Positions 28,381-38,917 of a stretch of 64,000 bases of DNA are shown here, piece after piece. Position 1 is the first letter of the stretch; each line of letters begins with the position of its first letter. A model generated the notes under the pieces. That model saw only the letters and a list, made by a program, of their open reading frames with translations. It did not search any database and was not told the origin of the DNA. Origin of the DNA: Tenacibaculum skagerrakense (lineage in GTDB: Bacteria > Bacteroidota > Bacteroidia > Flavobacteriales > Flavobacteriaceae); the NCBI RefSeq assembly GCF_004345825.1, contig NZ_SLXM01000002.1, positions 1 to 64,000 on the forward strand, written 5' to 3'. Both the position numbers and the translations under genes were made by a program.

Positions 28381-29118
28381 TTACAAAGTAATTTGTGCAG
28401 AATAAGATCCACCATAACCACCACCACCTAAACTAAGTACTTGAGTACCGTCAGAAGTGATAGTATAAGTAGTTCCACCGTCACCATACTGATCATAAAT
28501 TTGAATAGTATAAGTTCCACTAGTTAAACACTGAACAATGTCTAAAGAACCTGTAGAACCAGCATAAGCACCATAACCAAATGGATCAGCACTAGCTAAT
28601 ACTGTAGCACCTGTTGAATCTAATATTCTCCAAGCAGCCTCTTCTGGCCAGTCATCAAAACCTAAAGTAATTTTAACTTTAGCTTCTCCTGAAGGACAAG
28701 ATTGAGACATTCCGATTACTAAATCTTCTCCTACATTTAAACCATCAGTTTGTGTAAGTCTTAAAACTAATTTTTTCTCTGATGTTAATTCTAAATTAAC
28801 ACTAGTAAAATCAATAGATAACTTAGCTTCATTACTATTAGCAGGAATAGTAACACTTGAAGGCACATTGTAAGAAGCAGGATCAGCGTCAGTAGCTTCA
28901 GTAACTACAACATCGATAACTCTGTCTGAAGAAGTTTTATTAGCTGTATAGATAGTAATTTCTTTAGTTTCTTGAGCACCATCAGGTAGGCTTACTACTA
29001 CAGGATCACTCGCAAATGTAGCAAAAGCTGGAGCATCAAAATCATCGATTGTATCTTTACAACTATTTAAAGTTGCCAAACCTAACGCAGCAACCATAAG
29101 TAATTTTATGTTTTTCAT
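28381..29118 (-). CDS. Lipoprotein of a SusC/SusD locus
   Basis: 245 residues with a lipobox (ATLNSC, Cys at residue 20). The first half has a Calx-beta/DUF4843-like strand pattern (VTIPANSNEAKLSIDFTSVNLE); the second half, with GTYTIQIYDQYGDGG, resembles a small carbohydrate- or pre-peptidase-type beta sandwich. Position directly after susD is where surface glycan- or peptide-binding lipoproteins (SusE/F-like) are found, so a binding role is inferred. It is followed by a strong terminator. Confidence 0.7.
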   Translation of the reverse strand: MKNIKLLMVAALGLATLNSCKDTIDDFDAPAFATFASDPVVVSLPDGAQETKEITIYTANKTSSDRVIDVVVTEATDADPASYNVPSSVTIPANSNEAKLSIDFTSVNLELTSEKKLVLRLTQTDGLNVGEDLVIGMSQSCPSGEAKVKITLGFDDWPEEAAWRILDSTGATVLASADPFGYGAYAGSTGSLDIVQCLTSGTYTIQIYDQYGDGGTTYTITSDGTQVLSLGGGGYGGSYSAQITL

Positions 29119-29176
29119 ATATGTAAGGGTTAAAAACCATCTTAAGCTAAAAACTTAAGATGGTTTAAGTTATTTA

Positions 29177-30700
29177 TTATAAGTTTTGACCCGTTACGAA
29201 TGGGTTGTTTTGGATTTCATCTTGTGGAATCTCAAATTGGAAACGTTCATCATTGTAAGGAATTCCAACACCTACAAGAGATAAGTGGTTTGTACCTCTG
29301 GTAGCAGTTCTTTTATTACGCTTTAACGCTAAGAAACTCTTACCTTCTCCCCATAATTCAATACGAGTTTGTAAGTAGATTTCATCTAATAAAGCTTGAC
29401 CACTTAATGCATCTACATAAGAAGCATCAGGAACTCTTCTAGAGACTAATGCCTTTAAAGAAGCTCTAGCAGTACCTTCATTTCCTGCCTTAGCATTAGC
29501 CTCAGCATTTAATAAATATGCCTCTTCAACACGCATGTATACATAATCAGCAGTTACACCAGGGTTTGGACCAGATCCGTAAGATGTAGACCCAGCCACT
29601 GAAGCATTCCAGTAAAACTTAAGTAATGGTTGTAAATGTCTACCATTTGCTGGTTGATCTAAGAATTGAGCTTTTCTAGCATCGTTAGCTGGAATAGCTG
29701 AAAATAAAGTTTCATCTATTGCTTTGTAATCACCAGCCCAAGCATAACTGAAAGAATAAGCATCAATTTGACCCCACCAAGAAATTAGTCCTAAACCAAG
29801 TTCTGGTGTAATATCAATACCCCACATCCAGCTTGGAGAGTTCACATCGTTGAAACCATTTGTTACATCTGCTGAACCTAACATAGCGTAATTACCAGAG
29901 CTAATCACATCTTGTGTTAGAGATGCTACATCTGTATCTCTTCCTCCTTTTGCACCTAATACATAAGCTAATAACATACGAGCTACATCTTGATTAACAG
30001 CACTCTTAGCTGTTCTGTTAAATCCAGATAATAAAGAAATAGCATCGGTTAAATCTTGTTCCATTCTATCATACACTTCTTCAGCAGTAGACTTTGGTAA
30101 GTTACCAGAAGTTTCACCAATAGGCATAGGTAAAATAGGCTCAGAAGGATTGTACTCCTTTTGGTAGTACTGTGTTAAGTAGAAATAAGAGTGAGCTCTC
30201 ATTGCCTTAGCTTGCCCCATAGAATATCTACCTTCTTCAGTTGCTGGTATAGCATCATTACCTCCTAAGTTTTGAATGATAGTGTTAGCAGATCGAACAA
30301 TTCTATAATAATATCTCCAAACTTGTCTGTTGTCACCAAAAGTGAAATCTTCCATAGCTTGCAATTCTGTGATACTAGCTCTATACCATCCAAAAGTACT
30401 TAAACTTAAAGCCATATCACCAGACATCATATCTCCGAAAACATCGTAAGATTTGTGACCAAAGTCATCGTGTCCAGTAGTACCTCCAGATCCAGTTTGA
30501 ACCATTTGAGCATACATTCCTGATACGAAAGCTGCGGGAATAGCTAAATTAGTTTCTGCTCCTTGTTCAAGTTGAACAGAGGTTAATGATGTTGTAGGCT
30601 GACTTTCTTGTGGTACTCCATCATTTCTTAATAATTCGTCACTACAACTGTAAGATACAGCTAAAAGAGTAGCAGCAAATAATATTTTAATTTTTTTCAT
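29177..30700 (-). CDS. SusD/RagB family nutrient-binding lipoprotein
   Basis: 507 residues with a lipoprotein signal (SYSCSDELL, Cys at residue 19). Typical SusD features: TPR-like N-terminal helices, AKAMRAHSYFYLTQYY, a middle variable part, and the C-terminal motif MRVEEAYLLNAEANAK, followed by RIELWGEGKSFLALKRNK. SusD proteins form the lid over the SusC channel and bind the substrate at the surface. It is paired with the susC 21 bp upstream. Substrate unknown; no glycoside hydrolase or peptidase adjoins. Confidence 0.95.
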   Translation of the reverse strand: MKKIKILFAATLLAVSYSCSDELLRNDGVPQESQPTTSLTSVQLEQGAETNLAIPAAFVSGMYAQMVQTGSGGTTGHDDFGHKSYDVFGDMMSGDMALSLSTFGWYRASITELQAMEDFTFGDNRQVWRYYYRIVRSANTIIQNLGGNDAIPATEEGRYSMGQAKAMRAHSYFYLTQYYQKEYNPSEPILPMPIGETSGNLPKSTAEEVYDRMEQDLTDAISLLSGFNRTAKSAVNQDVARMLLAYVLGAKGGRDTDVASLTQDVISSGNYAMLGSADVTNGFNDVNSPSWMWGIDITPELGLGLISWWGQIDAYSFSYAWAGDYKAIDETLFSAIPANDARKAQFLDQPANGRHLQPLLKFYWNASVAGSTSYGSGPNPGVTADYVYMRVEEAYLLNAEANAKAGNEGTARASLKALVSRRVPDASYVDALSGQALLDEIYLQTRIELWGEGKSFLALKRNKRTATRGTNHLSLVGVGIPYNDERFQFEIPQDEIQNNPFVTGQNL

Positions 30701-30721
30701 GATTTTAATAAGTTTTTGAAA

Positions 30722-33700
30722 TTAAAATTTAACTCTTACCCCCATTGTGATCGTCGTGGCAGGAGCATAGATTTGACGCCCAGAGTTACCTGCTTCTCTA
30801 ATTGCAGGGTTAAATCCTTCTCTTGCAGTGTTGATAAATAAATTATCACCCGACAACCAAATGTTGATACTATCAATTCCAGAGTTTTCCATAAAGCTGC
30901 TAGGAACAGTATAACCAATTCTAGCATTATTTAAAGCGATAAAATCAGTACTTGTAATAAAACGAGAAGACAAAGATGTTGAATTTACAATGGCATTATC
31001 AGATAATAATGGAACATCTGTAATATCTCCTGGTTGTTGCCATCTGTTTCTGATGTCTGTATGGAAGTTGTTTCCACCAGCACCAAAACGATCACTCATT
31101 AATTCTCCATATTGAGCATCATAAGCGTAACCACCTAAACTATAGGTAAATTGAGTTGCAAAATCAAATCCTCCTAATTTTCCAGATAATCTAAAAGCTC
31201 CTCTTACGTCAGGAATGAATGTCTTATTAATGAATACTTGAGTTGCATCGGCATATGATTTAGTAACTTGTTTCTTAATGTTCACATCTCCACCTGCGTT
31301 TCTATATTCAAATAATGAACTTGTTGTACTTGCATCACCGTTTGGTAATACTGAGAAATCACCTTCACCAGCATCTAAAACGTTATTATTGTTCTTATCA
31401 TCGTAGTATTGATACCACATTGGCGCTCCATCAGAAGGGTCAACACCTGCCCATTCTTGCATGAAGAAGTCAAATATAGAACGTCCTTTAGCGTAAGCAT
31501 AATTTCCATCAGGACTAGAACCAGAATCTAGGATTTTAGGTAAGTTAGTAGATGGATCTAATGGCATAACCAACATTTCATTCTCTAACATCTCACCATT
31601 TACTGCTAAGTCTAATTTAAAGTTTTCATTGTTTACTAAATGTGCTGTAACGTCAAATTCAAAACCAGCATTTAAAACTTCACCATCGTTAACTAATATT
31701 GCTGCAATACCATCAGAAGGTCCAACTCTTTGATTAAAGAATAAGTTATCGGTTGTTTTCCTATAGTAGTCAAAATTAGCGTCTACATATTTACCTAAAC
31801 TTAATTCTAAACCTGCTTGCCACTGTCTTGAAGTTTCCCAAGTTAAGTCTTGGTTACCTGGATTGTTTAAGTCTAATGCTAAACCAGAACCTACAATGAA
31901 ATTTGAATTAAATACATCGAAACCAGATGCAGTTCCAGCTCCGTCTTGATCACCTGTTACCCCCCAAGAAGCCTTAGCTTTTAAATAAGAGATAAAGCTA
32001 TCTTGCATAAAGTCTTCTTCACTTAAAATCCAAGCAGCACCTACAGAACCAAATGTACCCCATTTGTCTTTAACAAAACGAGAAGATCCATCTGTTCTTA
32101 AAGATCCTGTTAAGTAGTATTTGTTAGCGAAGTTATAGTTTACTTGTCCAAAATAAGACTCAATAGCTGAACCATTTTGAACACCAGAAGCAGGAACTTG
32201 GGTAATTAAGTAGTTACTAGCATTAAATAAACCAGGAACTACAACATTAGATTTACTAATTACGTTTTGCTCAAATCTTCTTTCAAAAGTTTCATGTGCT
32301 GCTAAAGCCTCAATAGAGTGATCTCCAAAAGAAGTCTTATAACGTAATAACTGTAAGAAAGTTTGAGACCACCTTACTGTATCTGTTAGTGCTAAAGTCC
32401 CGTTAGATTCTCGTTGAGTACCATAGACATGGTTACTCATGCTTATGAATCTATTTAAGTTATATTGACCTCCAAACTTAGTTTCAAAAGTTAACTCATC
32501 AGATAATTTGAAATCTGCACTAAAATTACCATTAATTGCGTGAGTTTCACCACCATTAAAGTCTAAAACGGCAGAACCTATTGGATTTAATAAGTTTGCA
32601 TTAGGTCTAGCTCTTTCAAAACCAAAGTTGTTTATATCAGAAGTTGGTGCACCATAGTCATATTGGAATCCACCATAAATAGGGTCAGGAATTTTATCCC
32701 CAGTACCAGGAAATCTAGCAAATACAGGGTATATAGGTGCCATTTTATCTGCAAACTCGAATATGTTTTCTGAACCATTAGTTTGTCCGTTGTTTGTACT
32801 TTGTGAGAAAGCATAACCTATGTTAGATTGTAATTTTAACCAATCTTTAACGTCAGAAGTTAGGTTGATTCTTGAGGTATATCTTTTGAAATCAGAGTTT
32901 AAAGAATACCCACTGTCATTTAGGTACCCCATCGAAACAAAATACTTAGATTTTGCAGAACCACCACCCATACGTAAGTTAGCTTCAGTTCTGATTCCTT
33001 CACCAAAAGCAAGGTCAGCATATCTTTCAGGAGTAAATAACCTTTGTACTCCTGGTCTAACAGTTTTAGTAACAGGATCAATTAATCCTCCACCAACAGC
33101 GTCAACATTCCACATGTTATAACCACGACCAGCTCCAGCTGGAATAGATTCCGTAGGATTAGACGTAGGAGTGTTAAATAATGCCTGATTAGCAAATGCA
33201 ATAGGATCCCCACCTAAAGAAGCTGGAATATCTCCTTGATTCCTTAAGCCTCTGTGATATAATCCTTCCCAAACTAATCCAATATATTCCTCTGGATTCT
33301 GAATTACATTATATCTTGGGATAATTTGTACGTTAACCCCTGATTTAACGTCAGCTTCGATGTATGATTTTTCAGAAGAAGAACCAGATTTAGTAGTAAT
33401 TAAGATTACCCCGTTAGCACCTCTAGATCCATAAATAGCAGTTGCAGTAGCATCTTTTAATACAGTTGTACTTTTGATATCTGCAGGGTTAACAGAGTTA
33501 AGGTCAAAAGTTCCTGCGAAAGGAATACCATCAACTACATATAAAGGATTTCTGTTACCGTTTGGAGAACCATAACCACGAACACGAACAGTACCAATTG
33601 TACCTGGCTGTCCAGAAGTGTTAATTACAGTAACCCCGGCAACTTCCCCAGTTAACGCTTGTGATACGTTAGAGAAAGATTTAGCTTCTAAATTTTCAGT

Positions 33701-34072
33701 AGCTACTGTTGCAGCAGTACCCGCATACGATTGTTTAGTTGCTGTACCATAACCTACTACAATAACCTCTTCAAGTAAATTATCAGTTTCTAAAGTTAAA
33801 CTGATGTTGTTAGATGAACCTACTACTCTCTCAGCAGTTTTCATACCAACAAAGCTAAAAACTAAAACATCACCTGTCTTCGCTTTAATAGAGTAGTTAC
33901 CATCAAAATCAGTTTCTGTACCAGAAGTGGTACCTTTTTTTAATACACTAACTCCAGGTAGCGGACCTGATTCATCAGAAACAGTACCTGAAATCGTTCT
34001 CTCTTGCGCAAAGGAAATTTGCACAACCAACGCTAACAAAAGCGTTAAAATTCCATTAAACTTTGTTTTCAT
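30722..34072 (-). CDS. SusC/RagA TonB-dependent outer-membrane transporter
   Basis: 1,116 residues from the ATG at 34072 (MKTKFNGIL; the frame extends eight codons upstream without a better start). Signal peptide ends ISFAQ (23). Then a carboxypeptidase-regulatory-like domain (25-110), the TonB-box region EEVIVVGYGT, a plug (about 115-230 with DGIPFAG and KDATATAIYGSRGANGV), and a 22-strand barrel ending in GVRVKF. Pairs with the SusD to import oligomers powered by TonB. N-terminal 70 residues are close to those of the second susC in this window, indicating paralogy. Confidence 0.95.
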   Translation of the reverse strand: MKTKFNGILTLLLALVVQISFAQERTISGTVSDESGPLPGVSVLKKGTTSGTETDFDGNYSIKAKTGDVLVFSFVGMKTAERVVGSSNNISLTLETDNLLEEVIVVGYGTATKQSYAGTAATVATENLEAKSFSNVSQALTGEVAGVTVINTSGQPGTIGTVRVRGYGSPNGNRNPLYVVDGIPFAGTFDLNSVNPADIKSTTVLKDATATAIYGSRGANGVILITTKSGSSSEKSYIEADVKSGVNVQIIPRYNVIQNPEEYIGLVWEGLYHRGLRNQGDIPASLGGDPIAFANQALFNTPTSNPTESIPAGAGRGYNMWNVDAVGGGLIDPVTKTVRPGVQRLFTPERYADLAFGEGIRTEANLRMGGGSAKSKYFVSMGYLNDSGYSLNSDFKRYTSRINLTSDVKDWLKLQSNIGYAFSQSTNNGQTNGSENIFEFADKMAPIYPVFARFPGTGDKIPDPIYGGFQYDYGAPTSDINNFGFERARPNANLLNPIGSAVLDFNGGETHAINGNFSADFKLSDELTFETKFGGQYNLNRFISMSNHVYGTQRESNGTLALTDTVRWSQTFLQLLRYKTSFGDHSIEALAAHETFERRFEQNVISKSNVVVPGLFNASNYLITQVPASGVQNGSAIESYFGQVNYNFANKYYLTGSLRTDGSSRFVKDKWGTFGSVGAAWILSEEDFMQDSFISYLKAKASWGVTGDQDGAGTASGFDVFNSNFIVGSGLALDLNNPGNQDLTWETSRQWQAGLELSLGKYVDANFDYYRKTTDNLFFNQRVGPSDGIAAILVNDGEVLNAGFEFDVTAHLVNNENFKLDLAVNGEMLENEMLVMPLDPSTNLPKILDSGSSPDGNYAYAKGRSIFDFFMQEWAGVDPSDGAPMWYQYYDDKNNNNVLDAGEGDFSVLPNGDASTTSSLFEYRNAGGDVNIKKQVTKSYADATQVFINKTFIPDVRGAFRLSGKLGGFDFATQFTYSLGGYAYDAQYGELMSDRFGAGGNNFHTDIRNRWQQPGDITDVPLLSDNAIVNSTSLSSRFITSTDFIALNNARIGYTVPSSFMENSGIDSINIWLSGDNLFINTAREGFNPAIREAGNSGRQIYAPATTITMGVRVKF

Positions 34073-34082
34073 TGTATAATTG

Positions 34083-34110
34083 TTTGAATTAATCAAACGC
34101 TAAAGTCTTA
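34083..34110 (-). promoter_or_regulatory. Shared susC leader motif, copy 1
   Basis: On the minus strand: taagactttagcg (34110-34098), 4 nt, then attaattcaaa (34093-34083), ending 10 bases before the susC ATG at 34072. The same two blocks at the same distance precede the other susC gene. Confidence 0.55.
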
Positions 34111-34233
34111 ATTTTATCTTAAATAAACAATTTTTTAACAGAAAAAACGATTAAGCTTTGTTTATAAATTATTGCTGAAAGAATTCTTTTAACGAATAAT
34201 TAAGAAAAATACTATTTTATTAAATACTCTACA

Positions 34234-35583
34234 TTAGTCGTGCTTTTTTAAATAACTTACTGACTGTTTGTGATTTCTGAAAACGTTTTGTCCTTGAGAA
34301 AGGCCCAAATCAATAGCAGAACGATAATGTATACCTCCATACAATCTACTTATAGCGGCTTCTTTTGCAGCGTTCCTAAAAGATGAAAATTTTCTTACAG
34401 GAAGACCAAAAGGTAGCTCAGTAGTATCATTAAATTTAAAATTATCACCAAATATGTCTGTTAATGTTTCTGATGCTGCACCCGAAACTACAGAATGTCC
34501 ACTTGTATACTCTGGAAAAGGAGGTGTTTGAAGAACGGGCTCCCAGGTTTCATCTAAATAGTTATTTATTAAAGTTTCTGGTCTCACTAGATTACTTCTA
34601 TATTTTTCATCCCAACAACTAATAAATGCATCTGCAATAGAAATTGATGTTTTAGTATAAGCATATACAGTTTGGTTAAAATCAGATTTTGACTGCTTAC
34701 ATGCTATTTTGCAAATGCCAATCCAATGAGCTCCAGGAGTTATTTTTTTTGAAGCAAACATAAAATGCCCTCTTGTAACCGAAACATATGGGTTGCAATC
34801 CCAAAATCTTGCGATAGCTATTTCTTCCGAAGTATCTCCTTTTTGATTAATTTCTTTGACAACATTATATACCTCTAATAGTTCATTATGAAAAGCACTA
34901 TTTTTCTCGAGTGAGAATTTTGGATGTGTTCTAGGTTTAAACTGAGATGCTGAATCTAAGGTGAATGTTCTTATCTTATTCCAATGAGGTTCTATAGCAT
35001 CCATGTAAGCAGGAGGAGTAGGCTTCCATTGTGAGGGTTCATCAGATAATATATTATGCTCAGGCATTGTTCTAGTTTGAGCATAATTATCATTGTTCAT
35101 CCATTCTATAATTTGTGACGAGTAATGTATACCATGTTCCTTGGATTCCTCAAAGCTTGATTTGTTTATGTTTTTCCATTCAGTATATAAGCTGTCTCTG
35201 TATGAAGTAAGTTTTTCCTTTGAAAAAATTACTTCTTTAGCTACATCTATGTAGGCTATTAAAGAAGCCATTTTTTTATTAGTGTTTTTATTGCTTTTGT
35301 TGTTTACTATGAGCTTTAAACCATTAAGTTGGCCTGATAAACTTTTGTAGATAGAATCATGATCGTTTAGAGCTTCGTATGCTGCAATATTAGGATATGC
35401 ATAAATTCTACTAGCAACAGGCGGAGAAAAAACATCATGTATCATTATTTGAGTCAAATGATCAACTACAGCATGATATTGAGCAGGAGTTATTTCTATT
35501 TCTTTCTCTTTTTTACAAGAGGCTAATGAAATTATAGAAACAATTACTATAATATGTTTAAAAAAAGGTGTTTTATTTTTCAT
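34234..35583 (-). CDS. Vanadium-dependent haloperoxidase-like lipoprotein (PAP2 superfamily)
   Basis: 449 residues, lipoprotein signal with LASC (Cys at residue 23) and then a charged KKEKE stretch suited to surface export. The vanadate/phosphate-binding set is complete: K-x6-RP in KYRSNLVRP (about residues 325-333), a TSGHS variant of PSGH, and SR-x5-H in SRLYGGIH. The family includes vanadium haloperoxidases and acid phosphatases of the same fold, so halide oxidation cannot be separated from phosphatase activity by sequence alone. Its start overlaps the CRTAC1-like gene by 11 bp, making it the fourth gene of the susC2 operon. Confidence 0.85.
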   Translation of the reverse strand: MKNKTPFFKHIIVIVSIISLASCKKEKEIEITPAQYHAVVDHLTQIMIHDVFSPPVASRIYAYPNIAAYEALNDHDSIYKSLSGQLNGLKLIVNNKSNKNTNKKMASLIAYIDVAKEVIFSKEKLTSYRDSLYTEWKNINKSSFEESKEHGIHYSSQIIEWMNNDNYAQTRTMPEHNILSDEPSQWKPTPPAYMDAIEPHWNKIRTFTLDSASQFKPRTHPKFSLEKNSAFHNELLEVYNVVKEINQKGDTSEEIAIARFWDCNPYVSVTRGHFMFASKKITPGAHWIGICKIACKQSKSDFNQTVYAYTKTSISIADAFISCWDEKYRSNLVRPETLINNYLDETWEPVLQTPPFPEYTSGHSVVSGAASETLTDIFGDNFKFNDTTELPFGLPVRKFSSFRNAAKEAAISRLYGGIHYRSAIDLGLSQGQNVFRNHKQSVSYLKKHD

Positions 35584-38500
35584 TTATAAAATACGATTTT
35601 ATAGTATCGTTATTTGGTACTATTAATAGCACTTTTTTATCTTTTAATCTGATAATAGCTGAGTTTCTAATTTCTTGTTCTAAAGGTTCTATTCCGTAAT
35701 TATTAGCAAAAAAGAAATTGTTTATATCTGATAATAATAGTCCTTTCATGCTTTCATATCCTCCATGATACGTATTAACAGATTTGGAGTTTCCAAATGC
35801 TAGAATATTTTCTTTAGAATTGAATGAAACTTTACAGAAAGTATTTATTGGAGCTAATTGAAAATCTTTTGGTAAAGAAATGAAGTTTTCAAATTTACCA
35901 TTGTGGTTTTCTATGTAACCAGAATTAAGATTGTTTATAAAATATGTTGTTGCTTTTTGAAAACCTTCTTCAGGTAGCACTTGCTCAATAGTTTTAGTAG
36001 CGTAGTCTTTATACTTAACAAACCTCTTTTTTATGATGTTCATTTGTGATGCTAATTCATCTTTAGAATAAATTGGGTAATACTTACCATCGATATTGTA
36101 AGCGATTACTGTTTCGTTCTTTCCGTTGCCATCAAAGTCAGAGTAGTACATATGAAGTGGAGCATCTTTAGTAGCTTTAAACTTAGTATTTGTTCCCCAG
36201 TTACCTAAAAGAATATCCTCATCACCATCTTTGTCAATATCGAATGTAGTTACAGTTTGCCAAAGTCCCATTAAGTCAGGAAATTCAGTTGATAAAGTAA
36301 GTTTTCCTTTTTGGTTTATATAAATCTTAGGGTAATCCCATTCGGTAGTAATTATTAAATCTTTTACGTTGTCATTGTTTAAATCAGTCCAAATTGCATC
36401 AGTCACATGAGATTTTAAATTGAAGCTTTTATCGATTTCAAAATTTCCTTTTCCATCATTGACTAAGATGTACGAATCTATAGATTGTCCAAAGTCATCT
36501 GGATTAGCTCTGTTTCCGATAAATAAATCGATATCTCCATCATTATCATAATCATAAGGTTTTACACAAGAGGCTATGTATTTATTCGCAGGAATTGAAT
36601 TTGAGATTGAAAAATTACCGTTGTTATTTATATATAAACGATCTAATTCATACTTCCAATTTCTTCTTTGATTGATTCCAGAGCCAACATATAAATCTAA
36701 ATCTCCATCATTATCTGCATCAAAAAATGAAGCGCACGTATCTTCAAAGAACGCGTCATTTTCAATACTTGTTACTTTATGTTCTGTGAGTTTTTCACCA
36801 TCATTCAAGAATAATTTGGCTGGATTTCCACAGCCATTACCGATAAAAAGATCATCGAAACCATTCTTGTCGATATCTCCAACAGCAATAGCAGGACCAG
36901 AGGTAGAAACTTTATATGGAATTAAGCGTTCTACATAAAAGTCGTTATACTGATCTTCCTTGTGAGTGAAATCGATAGTGTTAGATTCTGTGAATATGTT
37001 CTGCTTTTTTAATACTTCGGGAACCCATTTATCAGAATTATCCTCATCATATTTAATAGTGATAAGTTTATTTACATCAGCATTATATACTTTTTGTATT
37101 CTAAGATTAGGCCAAATAACTTTTATGGAGTCAATTTTATTAATTGAATCAAGTCCAAAATGTAAGTTATTTCCTATCGAGGAAATAAAACCTCTTGAAT
37201 TGTATAATTGTTTTAACTGATGTTTTCCATTTGTGTAAACAATAGCTTTAGTTCCTATTCCGTTTTTGTTTCCTTTAGAAAAATCAAAATTTAACTTGAT
37301 GTAGTTTTTCTTAGTAGTTGTATTTTCATAAATGATTGAGAAATCATTCATGTTGTTGGTGATTAGATCTAAATCACCATCTAAATCTAAATCGGCATAG
37401 GCTGCACCATTTGAAATAGTTGGATAATCTTCAATCCAGTCGTTATTCTTATTTTCAAATTGTTGGGAATTTCCTTTAAAAATTTGATTTGGCATTATTC
37501 CTTTAGGCATTTCAGATAAAGAATTAAATAGCCATTCGTCTTTAGATTGTGTTTTGTCTCTGTATTTAAATGTACTTGCAACATACATTCTAAAGTCTAA
37601 GTCGTTAGGACGTCTTAAAATTCCATTTGCCACAAATAAATCTTGATGACCATCATTATTATAGTCTGCTATTAAAGGGCTCCAGCTCCAATCGGTATCA
37701 GCTACTCCGTTAAATAAAGCTTCTTCGTTAAAGAAGTTTCCAGAGCTGTTAATTTGAAGCATGTTTCTTGCATATTGATCTTTATAGCCTAATTTTTGTA
37801 GTTGAATTTGTACGTTCAACATAGTGTCATCTCCTTCAGATTCTTTAACGGCTCTTTCATCTTTTGGAAGCATGTCAAGCGTTATTAAATCTTGATAACC
37901 GTCTCCATTGATATCGGCAGCATCACTACCCATAGAAAATCTACTAATCATTGAAAACTTATCACCAAGTGATTCGGTAAAAGTCCCATCTTGATTGTTT
38001 ATATAATAGTAATCATCTTCATGAAAATCGTTACAGACATAAATGTCGTCCCAGCCATCATTATTAAAATCAGCAATTGAAGCGCTTAATCCGTAGCCAT
38101 TAGCACCACCAAATATTTTAGCTTTTTCACTGTAGTCGGTAAATTTGTTGTTTGTATTTTGTAATAAAGCATCGCCAGTTAAACCAGTTCTTTTTTCTCT
38201 TAATAAAGCTGGTCCATGAGATGTCTTTGTATGAACTGCGTGATTTACAATATAGACATCTAAATCATCGTCCTTGTCGTAGTCAAAAAAATAAGCTTGC
38301 GTAGAGTATCCTTTATAATCTAAGTTATACTCTTGTGATTTCTCGGTGAAAGTACCATCACCATTATTTATGTAAAGCTCATTGTTTCCTTTAAAATCTA
38401 ATAATCCTGAAACTGCGCAGACATAAATATCAAGGTAGCCGTCATTATTAATATCAACAATTGTAGCACCTGTTTGCCAGTCTGCTTTTCCTTTAACACC

Positions 38501-38839
38501 TGCTTTTTCGGTAATGTCTTCAAATTGAAGATTCCCTTTGTTTATGTAAAGTTTGTTGTCTCCTTTATTTGAAACAAAGTATAAATCAGGTAAACTGTCA
38601 TTATTAAAATCTCCAACGCTAACACCACCTCCATTGTAATAGTATATGTAATTTATAATGTTATGATTAATATCATCTATAACTTCATTTTTAAAGGTTA
38701 TACCAGAGGTATTTGCAGATAATTTGTTAAATAGATAGTTTTTTTTTGTTGTTTGTTTTTTTGATTGGGGGAGGTCCTTCTTGCAGCTACTTAATATAAG
38801 GGAAAGTAGAGTTACTACCATTAAAAGCTTCGTTTTCAT
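35573..38839 (-). CDS. CRTAC1-like FG-GAP/VCBS lipoprotein with ASPIC/UnbV domain
   Basis: 1,088 residues, lipoprotein signal LILSSC (Cys at 19). Many calcium-binding beta-propeller blades of type DxNxDGxxDLY (for example DFNNDSLPDLYF, DINNDGYLDIYV, DYDNDGDIDLFIG) occupy about 80-510 and again 640-910. Between them an ASPIC/UnbV domain (about 525-610) has NGIGTK, SRGFISSIGNNLHFGL and KVIWPN. Such proteins often accompany SusC/SusD pairs in marine Bacteroidota, where they are thought to bind ligands at the surface. It is 78 bp after susD2 and overlaps the haloperoxidase-like gene, so both act in the same uptake locus. Confidence 0.9.
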   Translation of the reverse strand: MKTKLLMVVTLLSLILSSCKKDLPQSKKQTTKKNYLFNKLSANTSGITFKNEVIDDINHNIINYIYYYNGGGVSVGDFNNDSLPDLYFVSNKGDNKLYINKGNLQFEDITEKAGVKGKADWQTGATIVDINNDGYLDIYVCAVSGLLDFKGNNELYINNGDGTFTEKSQEYNLDYKGYSTQAYFFDYDKDDDLDVYIVNHAVHTKTSHGPALLREKRTGLTGDALLQNTNNKFTDYSEKAKIFGGANGYGLSASIADFNNDGWDDIYVCNDFHEDDYYYINNQDGTFTESLGDKFSMISRFSMGSDAADINGDGYQDLITLDMLPKDERAVKESEGDDTMLNVQIQLQKLGYKDQYARNMLQINSSGNFFNEEALFNGVADTDWSWSPLIADYNNDGHQDLFVANGILRRPNDLDFRMYVASTFKYRDKTQSKDEWLFNSLSEMPKGIMPNQIFKGNSQQFENKNNDWIEDYPTISNGAAYADLDLDGDLDLITNNMNDFSIIYENTTTKKNYIKLNFDFSKGNKNGIGTKAIVYTNGKHQLKQLYNSRGFISSIGNNLHFGLDSINKIDSIKVIWPNLRIQKVYNADVNKLITIKYDEDNSDKWVPEVLKKQNIFTESNTIDFTHKEDQYNDFYVERLIPYKVSTSGPAIAVGDIDKNGFDDLFIGNGCGNPAKLFLNDGEKLTEHKVTSIENDAFFEDTCASFFDADNDGDLDLYVGSGINQRRNWKYELDRLYINNNGNFSISNSIPANKYIASCVKPYDYDNDGDIDLFIGNRANPDDFGQSIDSYILVNDGKGNFEIDKSFNLKSHVTDAIWTDLNNDNVKDLIITTEWDYPKIYINQKGKLTLSTEFPDLMGLWQTVTTFDIDKDGDEDILLGNWGTNTKFKATKDAPLHMYYSDFDGNGKNETVIAYNIDGKYYPIYSKDELASQMNIIKKRFVKYKDYATKTIEQVLPEEGFQKATTYFINNLNSGYIENHNGKFENFISLPKDFQLAPINTFCKVSFNSKENILAFGNSKSVNTYHGGYESMKGLLLSDINNFFFANNYGIEPLEQEIRNSAIIRLKDKKVLLIVPNNDTIKSYFINEK

Positions 38840-38873
38840 GAATCAGCAGAAAGATTTAATATTAGTATAAGTA

Positions 38874-38900
38874 AAAGGGGTTGTATACAACAACCCCTTT
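38874..38900 (-). terminator. Hairpin between susD2 and the CRTAC1-like gene
   Basis: Inverted repeat with 11-bp arms (aaaggggttgt, 38874-38884, and acaaccccttt, 38890-38900) and a 5-nt loop. On the minus strand the stem ends in only four T, so it may terminate partially and lower expression of the last two genes, or stabilise the mRNA 3' end. Confidence 0.55.
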
Positions 38901-38917
38901 ATTGATTAATTCATTAT